Assembly (NCBI RefSeq): GCF_003425685.1
Contig: NZ_QJKM01000004.1
Span: forward strand, 186,001-250,000
Direction of reading: 5' to 3'
Origin: Rhizobium terrae
GTDB lineage: Bacteria > Pseudomonadota > Alphaproteobacteria > Rhizobiales > Rhizobiaceae
Length of the DNA: 64,000 nucleotides
The notes beneath the pieces are model-generated. The model was not told the origin of the DNA. It ran no database searches and worked only from the letters and a program-made list of their open reading frames with translations. A program made the position numbers and the translations under genes. Below are positions 48,428 to 57,337 of this stretch, one piece after another. Each line of letters starts with the position of its first letter. Within the stretch, counting starts at the first letter, position 1.

Positions 48428-48450
48428 CAATCGATCCAGTGAATCGATTG
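48428..48450 (+). other. Intercistronic hairpin after the binding-protein gene
   Basis: CAATCGAT and ATCGATTG form a perfect 8-bp stem with a 7-nt loop, 23 bp after the stop codon. No T tract follows, so it more likely protects the upstream mRNA or reduces read-through than terminates fully. Confidence 0.5.
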
Positions 48451-48497
48451 CAGCTCCTAACCGTCCTGCGCCATAGCGAAGGGCCGGTACTTCAGCC

Positions 48498-48640
48498 CCT
48501 CAACCGGCTGCCGCCACCTTCTCCCTCCGCAGGGGGAGGAGGTATGCCGCCCGCTCTTCCTCCGATCGAGGCGCTGCATTTGGCAAGTCCCCTCTCGCCG
48601 CCTGCGGGAAGAGGGCTAGAGTGAGGGGCATATCGTCATG
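48498..48640. repeat. Rhizobial-type palindromic repeat element
   Basis: This stretch contains nested palindromes, CCTTCTCCCTCCGCAGGGGGAGGAGG (48517-48542 region) and CCCTCTC-GCCGCCTGCGGG-AAGAGGG, followed by GCTAGAGTGAGGGG. The composition resembles short palindromic repeats scattered in rhizobial intergenic regions. It lies inside the operon between the binding-protein and ATPase genes. Confidence 0.5.
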
Positions 48641-48657
48641 GAATTGCAAGGCCCGTA

Positions 48658-49482
48658 ATGACCACGTACCAAGCCCCGCTGATGCCAGCCCCAGGAGACA
48701 GCCGCAGACGCCCGCTGGTCGTGATGCGCAACGTCTCGAAACAGTTTTCCAGTGGCACGCTCGCGCTCTCCGACATGTCGCTGACCGTCGAGGGCGGTGA
48801 ATTCGTGAGCCTGCTCGGCCCCTCCGGCTGCGGCAAGTCGACGGCGCTCCGGATCATCGCCGGCCTCGGCGACGTCTCGGCCGGCACGATCGACTGGCCG
48901 AGTTCCCGCATCAATTCCAAGGGCCTGCCGGAAGGCGACATTTCCTTCGTTTTCCAGGAACCCACTCTGATGCCGTGGCAGACGGTGTTCGGCAACGTCT
49001 ACCTGCCGCTCAAATTGCGCGGCATTTCGAAATCCGCCGCCCGCGACGAGATCATGAAGACGCTCTCGACCGTCGGCCTTCAGGATTTCGCCGATGCCTA
49101 TCCGCGCGAGCTCTCGGGCGGCATGAAGATGCGCGTCTCGATTGCTCGCGCACTGGTCACCAGGCCGAAACTGCTCCTCATGGACGAACCGTTTGCGGCA
49201 CTCGACGAGATCACCCGCCAGAAGCTCAACGACGACGTGCTCAGGCTCTGGCGCGAAACGGGCATCACGGTGATCTTCGTCACCCACTCCGTCTTCGAAT
49301 CCGCCTATCTGTCCAACCGTATCGTGGTGATGAAGGCACGGCCCGGCCGGGTGCATGCGGATTTCCCGCTCAAGACGAGCATGAGCCGCGACGCTCATTA
49401 CCGCACATCGGAAGATTATCGCCGGGCTTGCGAAAAAGTCTCGACCATGCTGCTTGAAGCGATCGGCGGGGAGGAACATTGA
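48658..49482 (+). CDS. ABC transporter ATP-binding protein (NitT/TauT/SsuB type)
   Basis: A 274-aa ATPase with Walker A GPSGCGKST, the Q-loop FVFQEPTLMPW typical of the nitrate/taurine/sulfonate class, signature LSGGMKMR and Walker B LLLMDEPFAALDE. It powers the permease encoded next, whose ATG overlaps its stop by one base (TGATG). Confidence 0.93.
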   Translation: MTTYQAPLMPAPGDSRRRPLVVMRNVSKQFSSGTLALSDMSLTVEGGEFVSLLGPSGCGKSTALRIIAGLGDVSAGTIDWPSSRINSKGLPEGDISFVFQEPTLMPWQTVFGNVYLPLKLRGISKSAARDEIMKTLSTVGLQDFADAYPRELSGGMKMRVSIARALVTRPKLLLMDEPFAALDEITRQKLNDDVLRLWRETGITVIFVTHSVFESAYLSNRIVVMKARPGRVHADFPLKTSMSRDAHYRTSEDYRRACEKVSTMLLEAIGGEEH

Positions 49483-50333
49483 TGGCCGACACGGTTTCCG
49501 GTGGACAATCCGCCTTCGCCCCGCCGAAGCCCGGCTTTTTCGGCCGCAATCGGGATACGATCCTGCGCACGCTGATCCCGATCGGCGTGGTGATCTGCCT
49601 GATCCTCCTCTGGCAGCTCATCATCACCGTCAACGGCATTCCGCAATATATCCTGCCGGGACCGCTGGCGGTCGCCGGTTCGCTCTACAACGACTGGGGC
49701 ACTCTCTGGCCGGCTCTTTGGGTGACCACCCAGATCACCATGCAGGCGCTGGCGCTGGCGCTGATCGGCGGCGTCGGCATCGCCATCTTCCTCGTCCAGT
49801 CGAAATGGATCGAGACGGCTTTCTATCCGATCACGGTCATCCTGCAGGTGACGCCGATCGTGGCGATCGCACCGCTGATCCTGATCTACGCGCCGACGAC
49901 GCAGGTGGCGCTCCTGATCTGCGCCTTCCTCGTCGCCTTTTTCCCGATCCTGTCGAACATGGTGCAGGGTCTGAAGAGCGTCGATCACAACCTGCTCAAT
50001 CTTTACGACCTCTATGGCGCCTCGCGTTGGCAGACGCTGCTTTACCTGAAGCTCCCCTCCTCGCTCCCCTATTTCATGACGGGGCTGAGGATCGGCGGTG
50101 GCCTGGCGCTGATTGCCGCGGTGGTGGCGGAATTTGCGGCGGGCTCGGCGGGCGCAGGATCCGGCCTCGCCTTCCGGCTTCTGGAATCCCAATATCGCCT
50201 CAATATCCCGCGCCTGTTTGCGGCTCTGGTCCTGCTCTCGCTGCTCGGCGTGGTGATCTTCGCCATCACCTCCTTCATATCCTGGTTCTTCCTGCACCGC
50301 TGGCATGAAAGCAGCCTCAAGAGAGAAAACTGA
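49482..50333 (+). CDS. ABC transporter permease (NitT/TauT/SsuC type)
   Basis: A 283-aa membrane protein with about six helices and a BPD-type EAA loop (LYDLYGASRWQTLLYLKLPSSLPYFMTGL). The start ATG overlaps the ATPase stop codon and its own stop overlaps the deaminase ATG. It forms the channel for the ligand of the periplasmic binding protein. Confidence 0.93.
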   Translation: MADTVSGGQSAFAPPKPGFFGRNRDTILRTLIPIGVVICLILLWQLIITVNGIPQYILPGPLAVAGSLYNDWGTLWPALWVTTQITMQALALALIGGVGIAIFLVQSKWIETAFYPITVILQVTPIVAIAPLILIYAPTTQVALLICAFLVAFFPILSNMVQGLKSVDHNLLNLYDLYGASRWQTLLYLKLPSSLPYFMTGLRIGGGLALIAAVVAEFAAGSAGAGSGLAFRLLESQYRLNIPRLFAALVLLSLLGVVIFAITSFISWFFLHRWHESSLKREN

Positions 50334-51646
50334 TGCCTGCCGAATTCATGACACTTCCCGACGCCGGCCGTTTTGCGCTCGTCAACGCCACCCTGCCGGC
50401 GGTCCTCGTCAAAGGTTTTGCCGCCCCGGCAAAGGAGGGCCTGATCGCCGCGGATCTGATTATCTCGGACGGCAAGATCGAAAGGATACTTCCGGCCGCC
50501 ACCGCGCCCGCCGACCTGATGAAGGCGGACATGCGCGGCGGCATGGCCTGGCCCTGCTTCGTCGACATGCACACCCATCTCGACAAGGGCCATTTCTGGG
50601 ACCGCAGGCCGAACCCGGACGGCACGTTCGACGGCGCGCTGATGAATGTGCGCGAGGACCGAATCGCCAACTGGTCGGCCGAGGATATCCGTGTCCGCTT
50701 CGAATTTTCGCTGAAAAGCGCCTATGCCCATGGCACGAAGCTGATCCGCACCCATCTCGACAGCATTCCGCCGCAGCCGGATATCTCCTTTCCGCTGTTT
50801 GCGGAACTGCGCGAGGAGTGGAAGGACCGGATTGCGCTGCAGGCGGTCGCTCTGCTGCCGCTGGAATGTGTGCCCGACGAGGCGGTTTTCAACGGCATCG
50901 TCGCGACGACGAAACGTTATGGCGGGCTCCTTGGCGGCGCCACCCGCATCCTTCCCGATTTCGAAAAGATCCTCGACACCCTTTTCCGGGCGGCCTCCGA
51001 CAACGGCCTCGACATCGACCTGCATGTGGACGAAACCGAGGACAAACAGGTTCTGACATTGGAAGCCATCGCCGATGCCAAGCTTCGCAACCGCTTCGAG
51101 GGCTCGGTCACCGTCGGCCATTGCTGTTCGCTTGCCCGTCAGGACGACGACACAGCCAAACGCGTTATCGGCAAGGTCGCCGAGACCGGCATCTCGGTCG
51201 TCTCGCTGCCGATGTGCAACATGTACCTGCAGGACCGTCACGCGAACCGCACTCCACGCTGGCGCGGCGTCACGCTATTCCATGAACTGACCGCCGCCGG
51301 TGTCAGGACCGCCGTCTCCTCCGACAATACCCGCGACCCATTCTACGCCTATGGCGACATGGATCCGGTCGAGGTGTTTCGCGAGGCGGTGCGCATCCTG
51401 CATCTCGATCATCCGCTCGACACGTCGGCCCGCGTCGTCACCTCGACGCCCGCCGAAATCCTCGGCCGCCCCGATATTGGCGTCATCGCCGAAGGTGGCC
51501 CTGCCGATCTCGTGCTCTTCAGCGCAAGGCGCTGGAGCGAATTCCTCTCCCGTCCGCAGGCCGACCGCATCGTGATGCGGAATGGCATGGGCATCGACCG
51601 TCGCCTGCCGGATTACCGTGACCTGGACCCGCTTCTGGAAAAATAA
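50333..51646 (+). CDS. CodA-like cytosine/cyclic-imidine deaminase (amidohydrolase)
   Basis: A 437-aa amidohydrolase. The metal and catalytic sites of cytosine-deaminase-type enzymes are visible: MHTHLDKGHFW (near residues 78-90), LHVDETED, VGHCCSL and SSDNTRDPFY with the metal Asp. The family includes cytosine deaminase, isoguanine deaminase and enzymes on creatinine- or hydantoin-like rings. Cotranscription with an importer suggests intracellular deamination of the imported compound. The exact ring is unknown. Confidence 0.87.
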   Translation: MPAEFMTLPDAGRFALVNATLPAVLVKGFAAPAKEGLIAADLIISDGKIERILPAATAPADLMKADMRGGMAWPCFVDMHTHLDKGHFWDRRPNPDGTFDGALMNVREDRIANWSAEDIRVRFEFSLKSAYAHGTKLIRTHLDSIPPQPDISFPLFAELREEWKDRIALQAVALLPLECVPDEAVFNGIVATTKRYGGLLGGATRILPDFEKILDTLFRAASDNGLDIDLHVDETEDKQVLTLEAIADAKLRNRFEGSVTVGHCCSLARQDDDTAKRVIGKVAETGISVVSLPMCNMYLQDRHANRTPRWRGVTLFHELTAAGVRTAVSSDNTRDPFYAYGDMDPVEVFREAVRILHLDHPLDTSARVVTSTPAEILGRPDIGVIAEGGPADLVLFSARRWSEFLSRPQADRIVMRNGMGIDRRLPDYRDLDPLLEK

Positions 51647-51647
51647 G

Positions 51648-53054
51648 ATGGCCGACTACGCAAAGATCAAACAGGAACTCGAAGGCATCGCGGTGGAGGA
51701 CAATCCCGCCCTGGTGCGCCAGAAGAGCCGCGATTTCTACTGGTATTCGCCGATCCTGAAAGAGGAACTCGACACCGTCACCGCCGATCTCGTCGTCTCG
51801 CCGAAGACCGAGGAAGAGGTCGTCCGGGTTCTGAAAGTGGCTTATGCGCATGGCGTGCCGGTCACCCCGCGCGGCGCCGGCACCGGCAATTACGGCCAAG
51901 CCATGCCGCTCTCGGGCGGCATCGTGCTGAACCTCATCAACATGAACAAGGTCAAGGAGATCCATCCGGGCCGCGTCATCGCCGAACCCGGCATCGTCAT
52001 TGCCGAACTCGACCGCCAGACCAAGGCTCATTCCGGCCAGGAACTGCGTTTCCACCCCTCGACTGCCCAGACGGCGACGATCGGCGGTTTCATCGCCGGC
52101 GGTTCGGGCGGCGTGGGCTCGATCCACTGGGGCGGCCTGCGCGATCTCGGCAATATTCTGAGACTCCGCGTCGTCACCATGGAAGCCGAGCCGCGCGTGC
52201 TCGATCTCACCGCCTGGGATCTCCAGAAGGTTACCCATGCCTACGGGACCAACGGCATCATCGTCGAGGTCGAGATGCCTCTTGCACCCGCCTATGACTG
52301 GGTAGACGTGCTGGTCGGTTATGACGACTTCATGGATGCGGTGCGCTTCGGCGACCAGATTGCCCACAAGAACGGCATTCTCGTCAAGGAAATCGCCCCG
52401 ATCGCCGCCCCGATCCCCTATGACTATTTCCCGCGCCACAAGCCCTTCATCCGCCATCGCGGCCAGTCGATCTGCGTGCTGATGGTGGCGCCGCATTCCA
52501 TGGATGCCTTCACCGCCTTCACCGAACGCCAGAAGGGCGAAATCCTCTTCCGCTCCGACAAGGTGGATAGCATGAAGGGCATCCCGCATGCCTACGAGCT
52601 TGCCTGGAACCACACGACGCTGCGGGCGCTCAAGGTCGATCCCGGCTTCACCTATCTGCAGGTTCAGTATCCCGGCCCGGATCATGTCGCCAAGGTGCAG
52701 AAGATGGTCGAGATTTTCGGCGACGAAGTGCCGGGCCATCTGGAATTCATCAGGTTCGACGGTCGCATGCAATGCTCCGGCCTGCCGCTGGTGCGCTACA
52801 CCACCAGGGAGCGGCTGGAGGAAATCATGCAGATCCATCGCGACAACGGCTGCCCGATCTTCAACCCGCACCGCTATACGCTGGAGGAAGGCGGCATGAA
52901 ACAGACGGATGTCGTGCAGCTCGCCTTCAAGAAGGAAACCGATCCTAAGGGCCTGCTCAACCCGGGCAAGATGATCGCCTGGGACAATCCGGACTTCGAT
53001 TTTTCCGCCGGCAAGAACTACCTCTTCCCTGGCCTAGCGGTGGCAGGTGGTTGA
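51648..53054 (+). CDS. GlcD-like FAD-linked oxidase
   Basis: A 468-aa flavoprotein with the FAD_binding_4 PP-loop PRGAGTGNYGQAMPLSGG (near residues 80-100), GGFIAGGSGG, and a C-terminal FAD-oxidase domain ending in GLLNPGKMIAWDNPD. The family oxidises 2-hydroxy acids such as glycolate or D-lactate. It starts 1 bp after the deaminase gene, so it likely handles a later product of the same pathway. Confidence 0.88.
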   Translation: MADYAKIKQELEGIAVEDNPALVRQKSRDFYWYSPILKEELDTVTADLVVSPKTEEEVVRVLKVAYAHGVPVTPRGAGTGNYGQAMPLSGGIVLNLINMNKVKEIHPGRVIAEPGIVIAELDRQTKAHSGQELRFHPSTAQTATIGGFIAGGSGGVGSIHWGGLRDLGNILRLRVVTMEAEPRVLDLTAWDLQKVTHAYGTNGIIVEVEMPLAPAYDWVDVLVGYDDFMDAVRFGDQIAHKNGILVKEIAPIAAPIPYDYFPRHKPFIRHRGQSICVLMVAPHSMDAFTAFTERQKGEILFRSDKVDSMKGIPHAYELAWNHTTLRALKVDPGFTYLQVQYPGPDHVAKVQKMVEIFGDEVPGHLEFIRFDGRMQCSGLPLVRYTTRERLEEIMQIHRDNGCPIFNPHRYTLEEGGMKQTDVVQLAFKKETDPKGLLNPGKMIAWDNPDFDFSAGKNYLFPGLAVAGG

Positions 53055-53632
53055 TGCGGGTCCTGCTCATCCACTCCCACCCGGTCGAGGAAAGTTTTGG
53101 CGCTGCCCTGCACAAACAGGCACGCGAAAGCCTGCAGAAAGCCGGTCACGAGGTGGATGACTGCAACCTTTATGCCGAAGGTTTCGATCCAGTCATGTCC
53201 CGCCATGACCGGATGATCTATCACACCTATCCAGACAACCTTGCGCTGGTGAAACCCTATGTCGACCGGCTCCAGAAGGCGGAAGGTCTGGTGATCGTCA
53301 CCCCTGTCTGGAATTTCGGCTGGCCGGCCATGCTCAAAGGTTATTTCGATCGCGTCTGGCTGCCCGGCATCACCTTCGAACTGAAGGACGGTGTGCTCAC
53401 ACGCAAGCTGCATATCGACAAGGTTGCCGTCATCACCACTTACGGCGCCACCCGCTGGCGTGCCTTCCTCGCCGGCGATCCGCCGCGCAAGCTCGCGAAA
53501 CGCGTGCTGCGGGCGCAGACCAACCCGGCGCGGTCGGTGCGATTTCTCGCCCATTACGACATGAACAACTGCACGCCGCACACCCGCGCGGCTTTCCTCG
53601 ACAGGGTCAGGCACGAGATGGAGCGGTTTTAG
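53054..53632 (+). CDS. NAD(P)H-dependent quinone/flavin oxidoreductase (flavodoxin-like)
   Basis: A 192-aa flavodoxin-fold protein of the NQO1/KefF/MdaB type. The FMN loop HSHPVEESFGAALH and the TPVWNFGWPAMLKGYFDRVW segment are typical. The ATG overlaps the flavoprotein stop by one base. It probably reduces a quinone or flavin, closing an electron circuit for the neighbouring oxidase. It is the last gene of the operon. Confidence 0.88.
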   Translation: MRVLLIHSHPVEESFGAALHKQARESLQKAGHEVDDCNLYAEGFDPVMSRHDRMIYHTYPDNLALVKPYVDRLQKAEGLVIVTPVWNFGWPAMLKGYFDRVWLPGITFELKDGVLTRKLHIDKVAVITTYGATRWRAFLAGDPPRKLAKRVLRAQTNPARSVRFLAHYDMNNCTPHTRAAFLDRVRHEMERF

Positions 53633-53753
53633 ACTGCATAGCCGAGGTGGAGGATGCCGTCGTCGAACGGCAGCACGTCGATGAGCGTCATCTGTCAGAC
53701 GGAATAGCCTTGAGGGAAGAGCCGGGTGACGGGCACTTGCCGGTGGACGGCGT

Positions 53754-54362
53754 TCAACGACGGGACTGGTCCTGCAGGCTCCGTGCCTGCGCCTCGATTT
53801 CTGCGATCCTTGCACCGGCATCCGCAATTTTCGCGGCCGTCGCCAGCCGCTCCGAAACGAACAGAAAGCGGTTCACTTCGGCGCCGGCAGATGTCCGGGT
53901 CCGATAGGTCTCCCACCGTTGATGTACTCTGGCGGCGACCCGAAGCGACGGCGTATTTTCCGGACTGACGATCGAGACGATACGATCCAGGCCAAGCACC
54001 TCGAAAGCATGGTCGCGGCAGGCTGACGCCGCTTCGGCCGCGTAACCGCGGCCAAGATGCTCGCGCCGCAGATGGTAACCGATCTCCGGCGCGATGCCTC
54101 CCGGCACCGACTGCAGCGTGATGCCGCAATCGCCGATGATCTCGCCGCCCGCCTTGCCGACGATGGCCCAGAGGCCGAACCCGTTTTCGGCGTAACTGCG
54201 AAAGGCGAGCCTGCCGAACCATGCGGCGGTTTCGTCGAAGCTCTTGACGGCCGGATAATAGCGCATGCTTTCCGGATCGCTGAAAATGCGATGCAGCATC
54301 GGCAGGTCGGCCTCGCCTATCTCCCGCAATACCAACCGCTCCGTTTCGAGAATCTTTCGCAC
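53754..54362 (-). CDS. RimJ/RimL-type GNAT N-acetyltransferase
   Basis: A 202-aa GNAT with the RimJ/RimL pattern: LETERLVLREI at the N terminus and the acetyl-CoA motif YHLRREHLGRGYAAEAA. The GTG at 54362 is preferred because GGGGAGGG lies just upstream; an upstream TTG (54380) is possible. It may acetylate a protein N terminus or a small amine. It is divergent from the LtrA gene. Confidence 0.85.
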   Translation of the reverse strand: MRKILETERLVLREIGEADLPMLHRIFSDPESMRYYPAVKSFDETAAWFGRLAFRSYAENGFGLWAIVGKAGGEIIGDCGITLQSVPGGIAPEIGYHLRREHLGRGYAAEAASACRDHAFEVLGLDRIVSIVSPENTPSLRVAARVHQRWETYRTRTSAGAEVNRFLFVSERLATAAKIADAGARIAEIEAQARSLQDQSRR

Positions 54363-54463
54363 CCTTCCCTCCCCGATCAACGGCTTTGCCGACCGTACCG
54401 CCTTTACTTCGCAAGACTTTTTTGCGCTATTCCCATCACCATCATTTCACGTTTCCAGAAAGC

Positions 54464-55666
54464 ATGCAGACGATGACGAATCCGGCCTCTCCGATCGCCA
54501 CCATCCTTCGCCCGCTTCGTCCGCGTGACCCGGAAGAGCATCATCGCGTCGCAACCCCGCTCGAACTGCTCTTTGACCTTGTGTCGGTCATAGCCATCGC
54601 TTCCGCCGCCGCCGGCCTTCACCATGCGATTGCGGAGAACCATGCCGCACAGGGCGTCATGACCTTCATCATGGCCTTCTTCGCGATCTGGTGGGCCTGG
54701 ATGAACTTCACTTGGTTCTCGTCCGCCTATGACAACGACGACGTCGCCTACCGGCTGCTCACGATGGTCGCCATGGGAGGTTCGCTGACGATTGCCGCCG
54801 GCATTCCGGCACTCTTCACCGAGACGCCCAATTTTACGATGGTGATCTTCGGTTATGCGATCATGCGTATCGCCATGATCGTCCTGTGGCTGCGTGCCGC
54901 CTATCACGATCCCGAATGCCGCCGGACCGCCATTGCCTATGCCGGCGGCATCTTCCTCTGCCAGATCCTGTGGCTGAGTTTCCTCGCCCTGCAACCGCTC
55001 GCCTTCGGTATTTCCTATGTCGTCTGGGCGATCGGCGTCCTCCTGGAAATCCTGGTTCCGACGATCGCCGAGCCGCTGACGAAGAACACGCCCTGGCATC
55101 GCCACCATATTATCGAGCGTTATGGCCTGCTCAACATCATCGTGCTCGGCGAAACGCTTCTGTCCGGCTCCACGGCCTTGCGGCAGGCGTCGGGGCATTT
55201 CGACATCATGCTGGTGCATACCGCGATTTCCGCACTGGTGATTGTCTTTGCGCTCTGGTGGGCCTATTTCGCCCGCGAGGAGCAGCTTGGCAGCCACAAG
55301 CTCAGTCGCTCCCTGCAATGGGGATACAGCCATTTCTTCATTTTCGCATCCGGTGCGGCGGTCGGCGCCGGGTTTGCCGTCCTCGTCGACATCATCACCC
55401 ATCACTCGGAGATCCCGCTTCTCGCCGGCGACTACGCGGTCGCCATCCCGGTTGCGGTCTTCTATGCAAGCCTAAGGTTCGTGCGTGACCGTTTTGCCGG
55501 CATCGGGCTGGCCCGCTATGCGCTTCTGGTCTTCGGCCTCCTAGGTCTTGCCGCACCGGCTGCAGGGCTCGGCCTCGAAGGCATCGCCGCGGCAGCCGTC
55601 CTCGGCGTGGTGGTTCGCAACCGGCCCGCCGCGCGCAGACCCACGCAAACCCATAACGGTCACTAA
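54464..55666 (+). CDS. LtrA-family low temperature requirement membrane protein
   Basis: A 400-aa membrane protein with about twelve helices. The family pattern is present: TPLELLFDLVSVIAIAS, FFAIWWAWMNFTWFSSAYDNDD, HHIIERYGLLNIIVLGE. LtrA was named from Listeria cold growth; its biochemical role is unknown. ATG 54473 is an alternative start. Confidence 0.88.
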   Translation: MQTMTNPASPIATILRPLRPRDPEEHHRVATPLELLFDLVSVIAIASAAAGLHHAIAENHAAQGVMTFIMAFFAIWWAWMNFTWFSSAYDNDDVAYRLLTMVAMGGSLTIAAGIPALFTETPNFTMVIFGYAIMRIAMIVLWLRAAYHDPECRRTAIAYAGGIFLCQILWLSFLALQPLAFGISYVVWAIGVLLEILVPTIAEPLTKNTPWHRHHIIERYGLLNIIVLGETLLSGSTALRQASGHFDIMLVHTAISALVIVFALWWAYFAREEQLGSHKLSRSLQWGYSHFFIFASGAAVGAGFAVLVDIITHHSEIPLLAGDYAVAIPVAVFYASLRFVRDRFAGIGLARYALLVFGLLGLAAPAAGLGLEGIAAAAVLGVVVRNRPAARRPTQTHNGH

Positions 55667-55678
55667 ACTTTTCTTTAA
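55664..55678. promoter_or_regulatory. CtrA-like box upstream of the lytic transglycosylase gene
   Basis: TAAACTTTTCTTTAA fits TTAA-N7-TTAA with one mismatch and overlaps the ltrA stop codon, 42 bp before the next start. The local sequence is AT-rich, so chance is likely. Confidence 0.25.
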
Positions 55679-55720
55679 ATTTTACCTGTCATTAATCTCT
55701 CGAAACCGAGAGATCGAGCG

Positions 55721-56296
55721 ATGCGTGTTGCGTTTTTCATCGCCCTCATGGCCGTCACCCTGAGCGCTTGCGCGTCCCCGCCGAGCCGGATCACCAATGC
55801 CTGCGCGATCTTTGAGCAGCGCGACGGCCTGTTCAACAATTGGGCGAGGGACGCAAAGTCGGTGGAGCGGGAATACGGCGTACCCGTGCCGACTCTCATG
55901 GCCACCATCTACGTCGAATCCGGCTTTCGTGCCTATGCCAAGCCGCCGCGCAAATATATCCTCGGCATCATTCCGTGGGGACGCGTCTCGTCAGCCTATG
56001 GTTACGCCCAAGCGCTCGACGGCACGTGGGACACCTACAAGAAGGACACCGGCCGCTGGGCGGCAAGCCGAAGCGATTTCGGCGATGCCATTCGTTTCGT
56101 CGGCTGGTACCACTATCGGAGCCATGTCAAGAACGGCATTCCCCTGACGGACAGCTACAACCTCTACCTTGCCTATTACAGCGGCCACGCGGGTTACGAT
56201 CGCGGACAGTTCAGCGGCGGCCTGAAGCAGACCGCCCAGAAATCCGCCGGCATGGCCGCGAAATACGAAGCCCAGCTTCGAAGCTGCGGATACTGA
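55721..56296 (+). CDS. SLT-type lytic transglycosylase lipoprotein
   Basis: A 191-aa lipoprotein with lipobox LSAC (Cys17), so it is probably anchored in the outer or inner membrane. Residues ~45-170 form a transglycosylase SLT-like domain; the catalytic Glu sits in TIYVESGF, followed by SSAYGYAQALDGTW and YYSGHAGY. It cleaves glycan strands of peptidoglycan, or may act in cell-wall remodelling with the adjacent convergent L,D-transpeptidase. Confidence 0.87.
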   Translation: MRVAFFIALMAVTLSACASPPSRITNACAIFEQRDGLFNNWARDAKSVEREYGVPVPTLMATIYVESGFRAYAKPPRKYILGIIPWGRVSSAYGYAQALDGTWDTYKKDTGRWAASRSDFGDAIRFVGWYHYRSHVKNGIPLTDSYNLYLAYYSGHAGYDRGQFSGGLKQTAQKSAGMAAKYEAQLRSCGY

Positions 56297-56304
56297 TCGA
56301 ACCT

Positions 56305-56733
56305 TCAGCGGCTGACGACGATCCGCGTGTTGGACAGGCCGTAGCGGCTCGTCAGCGAGAAGAAGGTCGCCGCATTGTCCGGGTGAAGCCGGATGCAGCC
56401 GTGGGACGCCGGCCTGCCGAGGCGTTTGGTCTCAAACGTCGCGTGCACGGCATAGCCCCCGTTGTAGAACACCGCGAACGGCATGGGCGCGTCGTCGTAT
56501 TTGCGTGAGCGATGATCTCTGGACAACCATTTGGCGCTCCAGCTTCCGACCGGCGTCGAGTAACCCGACCGCGCGGTCGAGACCTTCCACTCATGCGTTA
56601 CGACACCGTCCTGCATGACGGTCATGGTCTGCCCGGATAGGCTGACACTGGCAATAAGATTTGCAGACAATGCGGATGACGCGACAAACTGCGCGCAGAC
56701 GAGCGCCGCCGCTCCCATTACGATATTTCGCAT
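56305..56733 (-). CDS. L,D-transpeptidase (YkuD domain)
   Basis: A 142-aa exported protein from the ATG at 56733, with a signal peptide (MRNIVMGAAALVCAQFVASSALSA). The YkuD catalytic motif HGCIRL with the nucleophile Cys is preceded by VHATFETKRLGRPAS. It forms 3-3 cross-links in peptidoglycan or attaches proteins. It is a short single-domain member, tail-to-tail with the lytic transglycosylase gene. Confidence 0.9.
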   Translation of the reverse strand: MRNIVMGAAALVCAQFVASSALSANLIASVSLSGQTMTVMQDGVVTHEWKVSTARSGYSTPVGSWSAKWLSRDHRSRKYDDAPMPFAVFYNGGYAVHATFETKRLGRPASHGCIRLHPDNAATFFSLTSRYGLSNTRIVVSR

Positions 56734-56944
56734 AGAAGACCCCGAAAATGAACCCCTGAGACCTGCTGATACCCCAATCAGCTCAAGGAACATTTAAAGG
56801 CGTTTCTGCATTTCTCCGCAAACCAAAAATATGGCGGCTGGAGCGCCAATAAAAACAATTGCGTGATCAATAAAAGATGAATCGTTTGGCCCCTGAAGAT
56901 CGCAGCTGGCGATATTGGCAAGAATATCTCTACTTTAAAATGCC

Positions 56945-57337
56945 TCAGAACACTTTCGCCGCCGTGACTTCCACTTCCACCAGGAATTCCGCACGGGTGA
57001 AGCCGCCGACGATGATCAGCGTAGAGACGGGCTTCGGGTTCAGCGTAAAGCGGTCGCGCACCGCCATATAGGCTGGAAAATCCTCCCGGCTGGTGACGAA
57101 GCCGGAGATGCGGATGACGTCCGCATAGGTCATGCCCGCCTCTTCGAGGATCGCTCCGATCGCCTTGAAGCACAGCTCCGCCTGGCTCGTGACATCCGGC
57201 GGTATCTTCTCGTCCACCCCGATGCCGAGCTGGCCGGAGGTGACGAGCAGGCTTGCTCCCGGCGGCACGAGCAGGCCGTGATTGTAAGCGCCGAACGGCT
57301 TGCGGACGGAGGGAGGATTGAATGTCTTAGACTCCAT
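56945..57337 (-). CDS. RidA-family enamine/imine deaminase
   Basis: A 130-aa member of the RidA/YjgF family, with the ligand-binding arginine region DVIRISGFVTSREDF and the C-terminal FLVEVEVTAAK. RidA hydrolyses reactive enamines and imines. The gene overlaps the aldehyde dehydrogenase by 11 bp, so the two probably act in one pathway that produces imines and aldehydes from amines. Confidence 0.9.
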   Translation of the reverse strand: MESKTFNPPSVRKPFGAYNHGLLVPPGASLLVTSGQLGIGVDEKIPPDVTSQAELCFKAIGAILEEAGMTYADVIRISGFVTSREDFPAYMAVRDRFTLNPKPVSTLIIVGGFTRAEFLVEVEVTAAKVF

